The notes beneath the pieces were generated by a model. It ran no database searches. It was not told where the DNA came from and was given only the letters and a program-made list of their open reading frames with translations. From positions 310,001 to 374,000 of the forward strand of contig JALBUN010000050.1 in NCBI GenBank assembly GCA_025174535.1: a stretch of DNA of 64,000 nt, given 5' to 3'. Shown here one piece after another: positions 23,022 to 33,655 of the stretch. The translations under genes and the position numbers were made by a program. This stretch comes from Cantharellus purpuraceus. Taxonomy: Eukaryota; Basidiomycota; Agaricomycetes; Cantharellales; Hydnaceae. The stretch's first letter is position 1. Each line of letters opens with the position of its first letter.

Positions 23022-24132
23022 TCAGGGCCAGGACTGCAGCCCCTCCCAGAGCTGATCGCGCACGATCCAAGGCTCGTCGCACCACATGCGTTTCTCAAAG
23101 ACGAGGTACTCGAGCACGCGTCTCGGCTCGGGCTGCGGCGACGTGGAGAGACTCTTTGAGGACGGGCGACAGTCAGCTTGTGAGGAGGGTGGGAGACGCG
23201 CTGCCGCTCGTACCTGCCATGTGTCGAGTCGCATGCACGCCTGCACGCCCCACCGCGTGCCAAACGCAGGCTCGGCGCGGCCAAAGTGGACCTGTTGGCC
23301 GCGGATGGAGACGCATGTGACGGGGGACGCGAGGGCGTGCAGGCGCCAGACGTGTTTCGTGCGTGGGCGGGGCGCCGCCCCCTTTTTGGGCGAGGGGGGG
23401 TGGAGGGCCTTCAGATGTGCGAGGGCGCGTTTCTGGAATGCGCCGTCGGTCAGGGTGTGCAGCGTGTGGGTGTCGTTGCTGAACAAACGACAGTCTGGGT
23501 GGGCGGGGGTGCTGATGTGGACTGGACTTACGATGCGATGGCGGTGTTTATCTGCTTGTAAGACTCGAGAGCAATGTCTCGCAACGGCGCCAAGTACGTT
23601 CCCGGCTGTGTGGACGATGTGCGGAATATCTGGGGCGACAGCGCGCGTGCCTTTGGGTTCCAGGGGAACGAGCGGCTTCTCGCTATGCGATACATGCTAG
23701 AAAATGAGAGAGACCGTGAATGTGCACATGCCCGTGGTATGGTGAACGAACGTGATGAGATTGGAGACACGGTTGTCCAGCCCCGCACGCCAAAACCTCC
23801 AGCGATCCCGCAGACGGGTGTCCCTGGGAAGCGCAGAAAGAGGCGTCGGGACGTGCAGGTCTTAAGCACGTTCAGCCCAATCCAAAACACCGACGACGCC
23901 CCTCACCAAACAACGGCAGCGGCTGTCCCCACGGGTCGAATCCCAGCCTCCCACTGTCCACCATTTTCAGAAACTTGTCCAGCTCTTCCGGGTCGTCTTG
24001 CTTCGTCTTGTGGGCCTCCGAGTCTCTCTTGCTCGGCCGTGCATCGACTCCTATGAACCGTCCCACACACGGGGGTCCAAGACGCAGTGCGACGCGGCAG
24101 GGAAGCGCATGTGTTGCAGAAACAAACAGCAT
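23022..24132 (-). CDS. MBA1/MRPL45-like mitochondrial ribosome receptor (Tim44-like fold)
   Basis: Proteins of this family tether mitoribosomes to the inner membrane for co-translational insertion. The start at 24132 gives a presequence-like N-terminus (MLFVSATHALPCRVALRLG). Later parts read EELDKFLKMVDSGRLGFDPW, RDRWRFWRAGLDNRVSNLIT, SRSFPWNPKARAL, IALESYKQINTAIAS, NDTHTLHTLTDGAFQKRALA, and at the end PRRVLEYLVFEKRMWCDEPW and VRDQLWEGL, all typical of fungal MBA1-like proteins. Introns were placed by frame: one of 54 nt joins SNLIT to MYRIARS. The gene is divergent to the MIX17-like gene. Whether it is a ribosomal subunit or only a receptor cannot be told from sequence. Confidence 0.82.
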
Positions 24133-24210
24133 CAGCAAAGGAATTTTTCTTGTTTGCACGCCGGGCGTCTAGTCGCTTTCTCACATCAACCTCCACCACC
24201 CCATACTATA
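24133..24210. promoter_or_regulatory. Shared 78-bp promoter of two mitochondrial protein genes
   Basis: The MBA1-like and MIX17-like start codons face away from each other across 78 bases, so they are likely co-regulated. Confidence 0.5.
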
Positions 24211-24829
24211 ATGCCTGTACGTGCCGCATCATCTCTCACATTATGCATTTCTCTCGCTAACCACCACCACAGCGTCAGTCCCGCTCCTCCCGCCCCGCCG
24301 CACGCCCCGCCGCCCCTCCCGCACAGAAAACCCAATCCCGCACCGCATCCACCACCGCCGCGCCCCCCGTCGCCGCACACGCACCCTCTGCCCCCGTCCC
24401 GCACCCCGGCGCCGCAGCCGCCAACGCCCCCAAACAGCCGGGCATGATCGCGCAGATGGCTGCGACGGCGGGGAGCGTCGCCGTGGGGAGCACCATTGGG
24501 CACGGGCTGTCTAGCATGCTCTTTGGCGGGGGGGCTGCCGCTGCCAATGCCGAGCCCGCCGCCGCCGCTCCCAGTGCACCCGTGCAGAACCAGGGAATCA
24601 GCTGTGACGTGCAGGCAAAGGGTAAATCTGGCGTTTTTTTCGTTTTTGGCGCGTTGCTGACCTTTTGGCGACCAGACTTTACGACGTGTCTCGAGGCTGC
24701 GGATGTCCAGTCCTGCTCCTGGTATCTCGAGCAGCTGAAGGCTGTATGTTCTTTCCGTGTTGTCTCCACAGGCCGTTTCGTCACTGACATGTTCTCTCGT
24801 AGTGCCAGGCGGCGGCGCGCCCCTACTAG
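24211..24829 (+). CDS. MIX17: MIX17/CHCHD2-like twin-CX9C mitochondrial protein
   Basis: This is a small intermembrane-space protein imported by the Mia40 pathway and linked to respiratory function. The first coding exon is six bases (ATGCCT), then an intron to about 24273; the continuing reading is PRQSRSSRPAARPAAPPAQK. The middle has the family's hydrophobic glycine-rich helix (GMIAQMAATAGSVAVGSTIG, HGLSSMLFGG). The C-terminus carries two CX9C motifs, CDVQAK-DFTTC (split by an intron) and CSWYLEQLKAC, and ends QAAARPY. The length of about 150 residues fits the family. The import receptor MIA40 lies in the same window. Confidence 0.92.
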
Positions 24830-25811
24830 ATATCACTGCATATGATATAGAGATGTAGTCGAAGAAATCTTTTAAGAATGTGATGTTGCATCCTAGAGTC
24901 AGGACACCGTTTGATTTCAACACGTTGCCGGTTTTCAAATAGGACAGTTGAGAATGCAGGTGAGCTACAAGGCACTCGGCATGCGAAAAGACTGGGTTTT
25001 GGAACAAAACACTACACAATGATCCGAGGTATTCGGGCGAGTATCCTGTATACACACGCTGCAATATCTGTTGCTGAATGGAGAGTCTTTCTGCTACTCC
25101 GCGGCAAATATTGTGGCGCAGTCCGCTGGAATGGGGCTGAGACAAGGGTAGGACCCTATTTCCATAGTATAAAGTAGCCACCCCCTCTCGTGCGTATGAG
25201 ATTGACCTCTTGGACTCGACCACGTCTATCATACACCAACTGTATGTGTGGCTGCTGCGGTAGTACTATCAAGTAGGGATCGCTGGAGACGCATCGACCC
25301 AGAGTAGCTCTGCGTCTAGAGACTACGGTAGTCCCCAAAGACATGTACAGCGGTTTCCTATCCATTCAACGCTTCCCTTCGGGTCCATGAATGGGAATGG
25401 AGATTCTACATTTATGGACCACAATGGTAACGTTCAATAGATGGGATGCCCAGCCGTGCATGCATTGCAGCCCGCCCAACTCTCTCCTGCCTACCCATTC
25501 ATTATATGCGGTACTTCCAGGCATTTCTTGTTGATGCGGAAAATAGAGAATACGACCGTCGGTTGTGATCGATGCAGAGATCGTGCTGGATAACGAATGT
25601 GGTCAGAAATGTGTAGATATGGGAGGCTTGGAGATGAGGCGATAGACCAGTGTTTACACATGTTCAAGTGGGAGATGTGTGGGGGGGGACGTCGTTGGAG
25701 GTGACCGAACGCTAGGTACTTACTTGATGCATGTGCCATTCGCAATGATGAGCTCTGGTGAGAGGTTCTGGTGCAGCAGGCGATGTTGGCGCTTGTTTAC
25801 AGCGAGCTGTG
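24830..25811. other. 1 kb region without a supported gene
   Basis: A few short frames on both strands, none recognisable. It holds the MIX17 3' end and the promoter, possibly also an untranslated exon, of the RING gene. Confidence 0.35.
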
Positions 25812-27184
25812 ATGAGCACGCCCAGTGTACGAGTGGCTGCTCTTGCGTTCGCACTGTCATCATGGGTGGAAGGACTCACGCATCTGCGCACTGTGCTTCT
25901 TATCCCCTCTGCTCCAGGGCACGACGAGGACGAGGTTCCTCAGCCCCCTCCACCTCCTGCCCATGCTACATGGAGAGAGAGCGTCGTGGCTTGGTTCAAA
26001 CGTAGGGGTCGTCCCAACGCCCAGATGGACGATAATGAGCGAACCTCCATGGGCGTCGTTGATATCGCTGTGAGCCTCTTGTCTCAACGTCGATCCACCC
26101 ACCGCCTCACCATTATCCCGTAAATCTACAGACTGCATTCGTCATTCTTCACATGCTCCAGCAGCCATTGCTGCCGTTCCTCCTCTCCCCTTTCCTAACC
26201 ACACTGCCCATTCCCCGCTCAACCGCCGGCTTCAAGCCTGTCAAATGGCCGCAAGTCGCCTTATCTACCGTACTGCTCTCGCTGCTCCACGAGGCAGAGC
26301 GCATCTCGGTCTTCCTCGTTGTCGATATGCTGAAAAAGCGTCGCGAGGCTAGCAACAAGGCTCTCCTTGGGGATGTCTTTGTCCGCGGCGACGAGCTTCG
26401 GCCCCGCGAGGGCAGCGAGGACGAGGAGGAAGAGGAATGCCTCATATGTGCAGGCGCGGGAGCCGACACCTCCCTCTCTCAATCCATCTCGAGCATATCT
26501 TCCCTGGCCACGGCGTCCATGCCATTGGATGTCCTCGGCCCGCTCGAGGCATTCTGCGCGACAGCTCCCCAGAAGCACGTCGCGCACCGCTCGTGCTTCC
26601 TCTCCTGGCACGCAGCCTATCGCCAGCAACGCATGCACCACCCCCCCGAGCGCGTCGAGCTCCAGCACCCAGTGCCCAGCGACGCCACCCGCAAACGCGC
26701 ACGCGCCATTCTGGAGGCAGCCGGCTTTGCCCACCTCAGTCGGCACCTGCGCTTTCCCCACGAGCTGCCCTGGATCCAGCCGCCCTCCCAGCCCCAGCCC
26801 CAGTCTCGCTCCCAGGCCGTCACCCGGCCGATTCTCACCCTGACTGAACAACAACACCCCGTCGGTCCCTCATCGCCGACGGATGTCCCTTGTAGATCCC
26901 TCGCAACGCTGCATACGACAACACCACCGTGTCCCGGCTGTAGGTCCTCCGTTTTACTCCATTTCTTCTCCCGTCCTCTGGCGCCGTCACCAGAGCAGGA
27001 ACGCGCATGCCGTCGTCAGGAAACGATGAGGCGTATTGCCCGGTTGTGGCTTCATTACTGGTGTAGTCTCGTCACCGGCAGAACAGTCCTTTACAGGCTA
27101 GCCTCCCAGTGGTCCTTTGTAATGGCGCTGTTGAGCGTCATGCGTGTCTCCGCGCATAAACCGCGACGGACTGATGTTCGATAA
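25812..27184 (+). CDS. Membrane-associated RING-H2-like protein, probable E3 ubiquitin ligase
   Basis: Two exons joined by an intron at about 26070-26130. The N-terminus is hydrophobic (VRVAALAFALSSWVEGL), followed by segments that look membrane-embedded (FVILHMLQQPLLPFLLSPFL; VALSTVLLSLLHEAERISVF). A zinc-binding pattern follows: CLIC in an acidic context, a lone Cys (FCATAP), HVAHRSC (H-x2-H-x2-C), and much later CPGC. This fits RING-H2 spacing except that the stretch between the sixth-ligand cysteine and the last CxxC is over 100 residues, rich in Pro and Gln. A hydrophobic stretch near the C-terminus may be another membrane segment. I do not recognise a named orthologue. The ligase role is inferred from the ligand pattern alone. 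Confidence 0.6.
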
Positions 27185-27337
27185 CTGGTACTAGCTGCAT
27201 CTCATGTAAAATACATCGCACGGCTTTCGTTTTGAATTCCTTGATTTATTGCGTGTTCCATCGACAGAAAATATATAGGTACAACAGAGCGCACAACTAA
27301 TGCACATGAAGCCGTCCGCAATTTAATGCAACGATTT

Positions 27338-30271
27338 CAGTTGACTCCCTTCTTCGCCATCTATATAAGTGCACGTCAGACACACGTCTCGGATATCGTG
27401 CCTTCTACTCTCCAACTCACCAAGTTTAGAGCGCTGCCGGCCTTGAACCACTCAATCTGGCCTTCATTGAACGAATGCGCCAGCGGTATGTTCTGAAAGA
27501 TGACAAGATTAACAATGGTCGCACGCTGTCCGTCCGTGTCCCGGGCTCTCACCTCCTTGGACCCATCCTTGTGCTTGACAGCAAGAGTCAAGTTCTTCCC
27601 TGGCGCAAAAGACTCCAAGCCAAGAATATCGACCTTGTCATCAGGCTGGATCTTGTCGTAATCCGCAGGATCAACAAAAGTAAGCGCAAGCATGCCCTGT
27701 TTCTTCAAGTTGGTCTCGTGGATACGGGCAAACGAGCGAACAATGATGGCCAGTCCACCGAGATAGCGTGGCTCGAGCGCAGCATGCTCACGAGAAGAAC
27801 CTTCGCCATAGTTGGAATCACCTGTGGGCCGTTGTCATACTCACACGACTCGCAGTAGTAACCCACGACGCACCGATGACAACCCATTGTTTACCGTTGG
27901 TCTTGTACCAGGCAGCGACGGCAGGGACAGGACCCCACTCACCGGTAACCTTGTTCTGGATCTTGTTCGCCTCGCTGTTCTCCACGTTGATAGCACCGAT
28001 CAGGCAATTCTCTGCGGTCCACATAAACAGAGCAAAAGGGAGGAGTGATACAGGCACTCACGAGAAATGTTGTGCAGATGCCCACGGTACTTGAGCCACG
28101 GTCCACCGGCACTGATGTGATCAGTAGCTAGCAAAAGTGTAAACGCAGATGATCGTGCACAGGTATGAATCGACTTACTGCACTTGCCCTTAACCTTGAT
28201 CAAAACGGGAAGGTCCTCGGGTGTCTTGCCATTCCAAGGCTCGAAAGGCTGTAACAGCTGGAGACGGTTGCTCTTGGGATCCACAGCAACCTGAACAGCC
28301 GCACGATCCTGTGGCGGGGGTTGGAATGTGTCGACACCAGGGTCATAGCCTTTGGGGGGGAGCTCGAATCCAGATGGGTCCGAGAACCTGAAAGGCTTGC
28401 CATCAGAGCCGATGAGGGAATCCGTGATGGGGTTGAAAGTCAAATCGCCGGCAAACGCAAAGGCAGTCACAATGTCCGGTGAAGCAACAAACGCATGAGT
28501 AGCGGGGTTTGCATCATTGCGGCCCGTGAAGTTACGGTTGTACGAGGTGATGACTGAAAGCTATGAGATAAGAGAACTACGGAAAGAACAGATGTACGCA
28601 CTCGAGTTAGCCTCTCCCTTCTTGACATCTTGCCTATCCCACTGTCCAATGCATGGGCCACACGCATTAGCAAGGACAAGTCCACCAGCGCTCTCAAATG
28701 CCTCGATCTGGCCATCACGCTCGATGGTGGCACGGACCTGCTCGGAACCCGGAGTGATGGTGAACTTGGACTTTGTCTCGAGACCGTGTGCAGAGGCTTC
28801 TTTAGCGATCGATGCCGAGCGAGTCATGTCTTCGTAAGATGAGTTGGTGCATGACCCGATGAGAGCAACCTTAAGGTCCTGCGGCCAGTTGTTTTTCTTG
28901 ACTTCTTCGGCAAACTTTGAAATGGGCGTGGCGAGGTCTGGCGTGAACGGTCCGTTGATGTGGGGCTCGAGTTCAGAAAGGTTCTGGAGCAGAAGGGACT
29001 TAGCGGAATCCAGAGAGAGTATATACCAATGGTAACGCACAATGTCAATAACCTGGTCATATTCGGCGCCAGAGTCAGCCTGCAGATTGTGCGAGAACTG
29101 CTGGGCATATTTCGCGATATCGGGGCGCTTCGTAGCATTGAGATAGTCGGCCATACGGTGGTTGAAAGGGAAAAGGGAGGTGGTTGCTCCGATTTCTGCA
29201 CCCATGTTACAGATGGTGCCCATGCCCGTGCACGAAAGCGAGTCGACGCCAGGACCCTTGTACTCGACGATTGCACCTGTTCCGCCTTTGACTGTAAGAA
29301 TGCCTGCAACCTTGAGAATCACATCTTTGGGAGTGGTCCAGCCGCTGATCTTGCCAGTAAGGTTCACACCGATAACTTTAGGACACTTCAATTCCCATGG
29401 GATGTCGGCCATGACGTCGACCGCATCTGCACCTCCGACACCACAGGCGACCATTCCCAGGCCACCGGCGTTGGGCGTGTGAGAGTCAGTGCCGATCATC
29501 AGACCTCCAGGGAATGCGTAGTTCTCCAAGATGATCTGGTGGATGATACCCGAACCTGGTTTCCAGAAGCCGATACCGTACTAGGAACGATACGTGAATC
29601 ATGCAAAGAGACGATAATGACTGACGCCGCGTACTTTAGCAGTTGCAGTGGCCAAAAAGTCGTATACCTCTTTGTTTAGCTCTATAGCGCGGGCGAGATC
29701 CTTGGCACCGCCAACTTGGGCTTCGATAAGATGGTCACAGTGCACGGTGGTAGGGACAGCAGTGGTGGGTATTCCGGCCGACATGAATTGCAAAAGAGCC
29801 ATCTAGTACAAGTTAGTAGTGAAATGGCTGCAACTGCCCTCACATACCTGTGCCGTAGCATCCTGGCATGCAACACGCTGCAATAGGATGGATGTGTCAG
29901 GATGCGTATATAATCCATCAAGTATGTAGAACCCACGTCAGGCCGAAGCTTGAGGTAACTAGTTCCGCGAACGATGTCTTGGTTGTGAGGGTCATCGAGA
30001 TGACCATATAATATTTTTTCGGAAAGAGTGAGCGGACGGTTGAGTCTAATATATAGATGAGCATGGATAGGAGTAAGACAGCTGGATATGACCTCTGGCG
30101 AATAATAGCAAGGTTGTCTTCTATTCGTTGGTAGTTGATAAATTTGCCAGGCTCGAGATTGGACATTGCCACTTTGGTATTGCCGATGCGAGGAGCAGCG
30201 GTGGCCATGCCCGCCGCCAGACGCTGCATCGCGCGAGCAAGCCTGGCCGTTCTATTTGAGAGGTTCAGCAT
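27338..30271 (-). CDS. ACO1: Aconitate hydratase, mitochondrial (aconitase)
   Basis: Aconitase interconverts citrate and isocitrate in the TCA cycle with a [4Fe-4S] cluster. The start at 30271 gives a presequence ([20 protein letters not shown]), then [20 protein letters not shown]. Signatures follow across about a dozen exons: [65 protein letters not shown] with the first cluster Cys, [11 protein letters not shown] with the other two, and in the swivel domain [37 protein letters not shown] and [15 protein letters not shown]. The last exon reads MAKKGVN and stops at 27338. All cluster cysteines and active-site blocks are present. Expected length is about 780 residues. Confidence 0.96.
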
Positions 30272-30395
30272 CCTGCTCGACAGCGAGGATGGAGTAGGTA
30301 AAAGGTTAAGATCTGTCGGAATCGGGCGACCGAATAATCACGGGCTCTGTTCCGTTCTATTACGGTCACGCGTAGCGTCATGTCACACCGCGACG
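30272..30395. promoter_or_regulatory. Shared 124-bp region of ACO1 and ASK1
   Basis: Divergent start codons are 124 bases apart. The region includes an ACGCGT site close to the ASK1 start. Confidence 0.5.
30368..30373. promoter_or_regulatory. MluI cell-cycle box (ACGCGT) before ASK1
   Basis: Perfect ACGCGT, the MBF (Mbp1/Swi6-type) site of fungi, 22 bases before the ASK1 ATG. Function is inferred. Confidence 0.45.
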
Positions 30396-32422
30396 ATGAG
30401 TGAACCACGGCCGCGTACTCAACACTGGGCTCCCAACCTAGATCCCACCTCCATCGCCATTCCAGGCGTCGACGCGACAGCTTCCGTCAATGACCAAATA
30501 GACCAAATAGACCAGCTCATAACCATCAGGCTTCAGGTATCTCTGCGCATCTTGCACTCTGTCTGTTCCCTTGTTCACTCCGGTTCAGAACATTGATGCA
30601 AACTTTTCGCGCATCCAACACCTCATAGCGGCCAAACTCCTCCCTGCTTTCAAACGCTACGCGGAAGGCACAGAGCCCGTTCGGGAAGCCGCAAAGGTAC
30701 GTGGGTAGGACGCGTCGTGAATACTCACACGCGTCTCATGCTGCGTATCAGTTTTGGAAGTCATTCTATGAGGCTGCGGCCCAGGTTCGCATTCCAATCG
30801 CCTCTGAGACATCCTTCTATCAGACAGAAGACGACGATTCTGGAGACCAAAGCGCGGTCAATGAGTCGGCGCGCGAATCCGACACGACAGTGACGCAAGA
30901 GGATTCCTTTGTTCGTGGCGCTCCCATATCTTCTACCCCTCTTACTCGCGACCCTACTACTGTAAATCTTCCGGAAGACGAGGAAGATGAAGATTCTTGG
31001 GCAGCATCCATAGAGTCGCCTTTTGAACGATTAGGGAGGCAGGTCAAGGACCTCGCGCAAGAGGAGACCAGAGAGATTCCTGAATACCCCTCAACCTCTT
31101 CGGCCCCATCTTTCTCCCCGCTACACGGCAGCTACACGGGGGCCCTTCCTGGTGCCTCATCAACCCATCATCAGAAACCAGATACTCGCACTGGTTCGAT
31201 GGTCCGGAATCCCCTCTCCTTCAGTCGTAAGGGTAAATCACCGCTGCGTCAGAACGTTCTTCGTCAGAATGCCGCATTGGCAGCGGCTTCGGACAATACT
31301 TCCACGCCTCCACGGTCACTCCAAACGCCAAGACGAAACAGATCCCCTAAGAATCCTTTCCTTCCTCCCAACTCAAGTTCCCGGAAATGGAATGGCCTTG
31401 TGGATCTCCGTCAACCGTCACCCGCCAGGTCACGCGCTCTGCGCACGCCCGGACCTTCGAGTTCCAAGGGGAACCTTACCATCGATGGCTATGACTCCGA
31501 CTCGTCGGACGACTTATTCCCACCTGGGATGTCCCCTCCAGTGACAATGCAATTCGCGATGGCAACGCGAGCCCGCGCCTCCCCTGTAAAACTTATACCC
31601 ACACCAGCACGTAAAGCTGCAGAACGAATTGGCCTTGATCTTGTGGCTAGCGCGGTAGACAGGGTCTCTGGCACAGCCAAGCGTTTGCAAAATCCTGTCA
31701 AGGCTCCAAGGGGTGATCATTCTATAAGTAGTGTCGCGCCTAGTCTTCCGAGTTTGACGCGCTACTCCGGCCGTCCAACCCATTCGCAGGCATCATCCTT
31801 TGAGGCAAATATTGGATCAGCCCCGGTCCAAGGGAAGTTTGTGACTCCTGCACATCAAATCTACCGCTCCCGAGTGGGCCCACAAGCTTTGCCAACTGAG
31901 GCGGGTCCGGATCGCCCTGTTAGTCAGGAAGCACCACCACAAACCGCCCCAGATCCACGACTCGTTGAAGATGAGGCAGTAGCACCCTCTCCCGGGTCTG
32001 ACTCTGACTCTTCAGAACACGACGAATCGAACCCGTCTGCAGGGTTCCTTTTTGCGACGCAAAACAATGCCCGGGCGGAGGCGGACGATTCGTTCGCGAG
32101 CTCACAACAAAGTATGAGCAGTGGAGAAGATGAGGACGATGCGGCACGGGCTGCCAGACACCCACTCGCACATATTTTTGCCGGTGGGACGCAAGGGGTC
32201 GAAGATTCATTTGATCAGGATGAATCGTTTGCTCCAGTGGAGGAAGAGACCGTGTTTGGTGCGAGACAGGTTGGTCAGGGAGGCGAAGCTAGGCCCAAAT
32301 TGACACTGATGCGCGATGCGCTCATTGACGACACTGACCCTAGGGCAGTGTCCCTGAACCCGTTTGCGCAGGTCGAACAGAGTCCCACACCTTATATTAG
32401 AGAGCCAGCCAAACTCGCATAA
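30396..32422 (+). CDS. ASK1: DASH complex subunit Ask1
   Basis: Ask1 is part of the DASH/Dam1 ring that couples kinetochores to spindle microtubules and is a Cdk target. Three exons. The first gives LDPTSIAIPGVDATASVNDQ and IDQIDQLITIRLQ; the second NIDANFSRIQHLIAAKLLPA and FKRYAEGTEPVREAAK; the third starts FWKSFYEAAAQVRIP and continues as a long disordered tail to 32422. The first 100 residues are the conserved DASH core. The tail, about 500 residues, is Ser/Pro-rich with several SP and TP sites (SPVKLIPTPARK), which fits regulation by cyclin-dependent kinase. Total about 640 residues. Confidence 0.93.
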
Positions 32423-32681
32423 GCTATCCTGTATCTCCTATTTTTCCTTCAAGAGAAATGGTTTGAACCCGTGTATATCTACGTACCTTCTAATTTAGGC
32501 AATACACATGCTAAATGCGGCAAGACGCGATCACGTGATTCCAGCCACAGTCGTGAAATGCTTTCTTGGTTGTCTTGTCGCAACGTTCAACGACGGCTGT
32601 ACACTCCTTGACTTGCTGCTGCGGATGCTCTCAGGGCCCTGTTGCTTCTGGCACAGGACCCTCTACACTCCTTTGTTCAAT
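32423..32681. other. Intergenic region between ASK1 and the DPBB gene
   Basis: Holds the ASK1 3' end and the DPBB promoter. Nothing else is visible. Confidence 0.35.
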
Positions 32682-33498
32682 ATGTTATTTTACTTGTCAG
32701 TCCTACTTTGTATTATCTCAATGTCACAGGCCACCTCCGACACACTCTCCTCGCGCAACCATCGTACCAATGCTGCTTCATCTGCGGGTCTCAGCCCAAG
32801 GGATAGGTTCTATGGCAAGGGAACGTGGTATCTTCCTGGCTTAGGTGTGGCAAGCTCAGTTTAGCAAGGTCTAATAAACTAACTACTATCCAGGCGCGTG
32901 TGGCTTCCATGCAACTGGCACTGACTACATTGTCGCTATCAATAAGTCACAGTATCGGGGAAGAATGTGTCACAAGCACGTTCGTATCGTCAATACCACC
33001 AATGGTAAGTCGGTTCAGGCGCAAATACAAGGTATGCATTTTCCATAAGTACAAATGACTATACCAAACTATATGACTTGGTAGACAAATGTCCGAGCTG
33101 TGATTATGGAAGCTTGGACATGTATGTTATATTCCTCCAGCCTGGGTACAATAGTACTGACTACGACTGGGCATCGTAGGTCCCCCGCAGTGTTCACGGC
33201 TATATCTGACTCTGGGCTCGGTGAGGGAAAATTGGAGATATCTTGGTCTTACTCCAGTTCCCACTCCCATTCTCAATCGGAATCCCGCCACCACTCTCAC
33301 CACTCCCACTCCCACTCCCACACTTACTCTTACTCCCATCCCCACACCCATGGTCAAAATTACAGGCACAAACACAAGCACAGGCATGATCAATGGGACC
33401 ATCACGGCCGATCAGACTGTGAACCCAGAGGTCTCGATATCACATCGGCGGCGTCTAGAATCCTTGCTAGCAGCGGATTGGAACAGATCAACGTTTAG
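32682..33498 (+). CDS. Secreted double-psi beta-barrel (RlpA/barwin-like) protein with Ser/His-rich tail
   Basis: The signal peptide is MLFYLSVLLCIISMSQA. The DPBB domain is assembled from five exons: GKGTWYLPGLGACGFHATGT, DYIVAINKSQYRGRMCHKHV, RIVNTTNGKSVQAQIQ, DKCPSCDYGSLDM, and SPAVFTAISDSGLGEGKLEI then SWSYSS. Conserved cysteines of the fungal secreted DPBB family are present (GACG, MCHKHV, CPSC). These proteins resemble barwin and expansin folds and are extracellular; a catalytic role is not established. After the barrel the frame runs into a Ser/His-rich tail of about 40 residues made of SH, HSH and TYSYSH units, then a basic stretch and the stop at 33498. The tail is unusual and could bind metal. 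Confidence 0.82.
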
Positions 33499-33655
33499 TC
33501 AGGCCCTTCGCAAGGGGCATAGTGGAGCTCATGTAACAGCTGGTTGCTCTCTTTCAGGATCCTGTTGCTTTGCATATCAGACTTTATCGCTACTGCTGTG
33601 CACAGCCGAATCCTACTCAGCATGACTGGCTGTGAACTTGTTCGTTGCGTCATCG

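Noticed and set aside
24186..25232. 348-codon minus-strand frame over the MIX17-like gene
   Set aside because: It runs antisense through well-supported MIX17 exons; composition follows the GC-rich sense strand and no domain is seen.
32020..32045. tRNA B-box-like string (GAATCGAACCC on the plus strand)
   Set aside because: It lies inside the ASK1 coding exon and no A-box or cloverleaf can be drawn.
33221..33625. Thr/Pro-rich alternative frame at the end of the DPBB gene
   Set aside because: The frame that follows directly from the barrel is the Ser/His one; the alternative would need an unsupported frame change.
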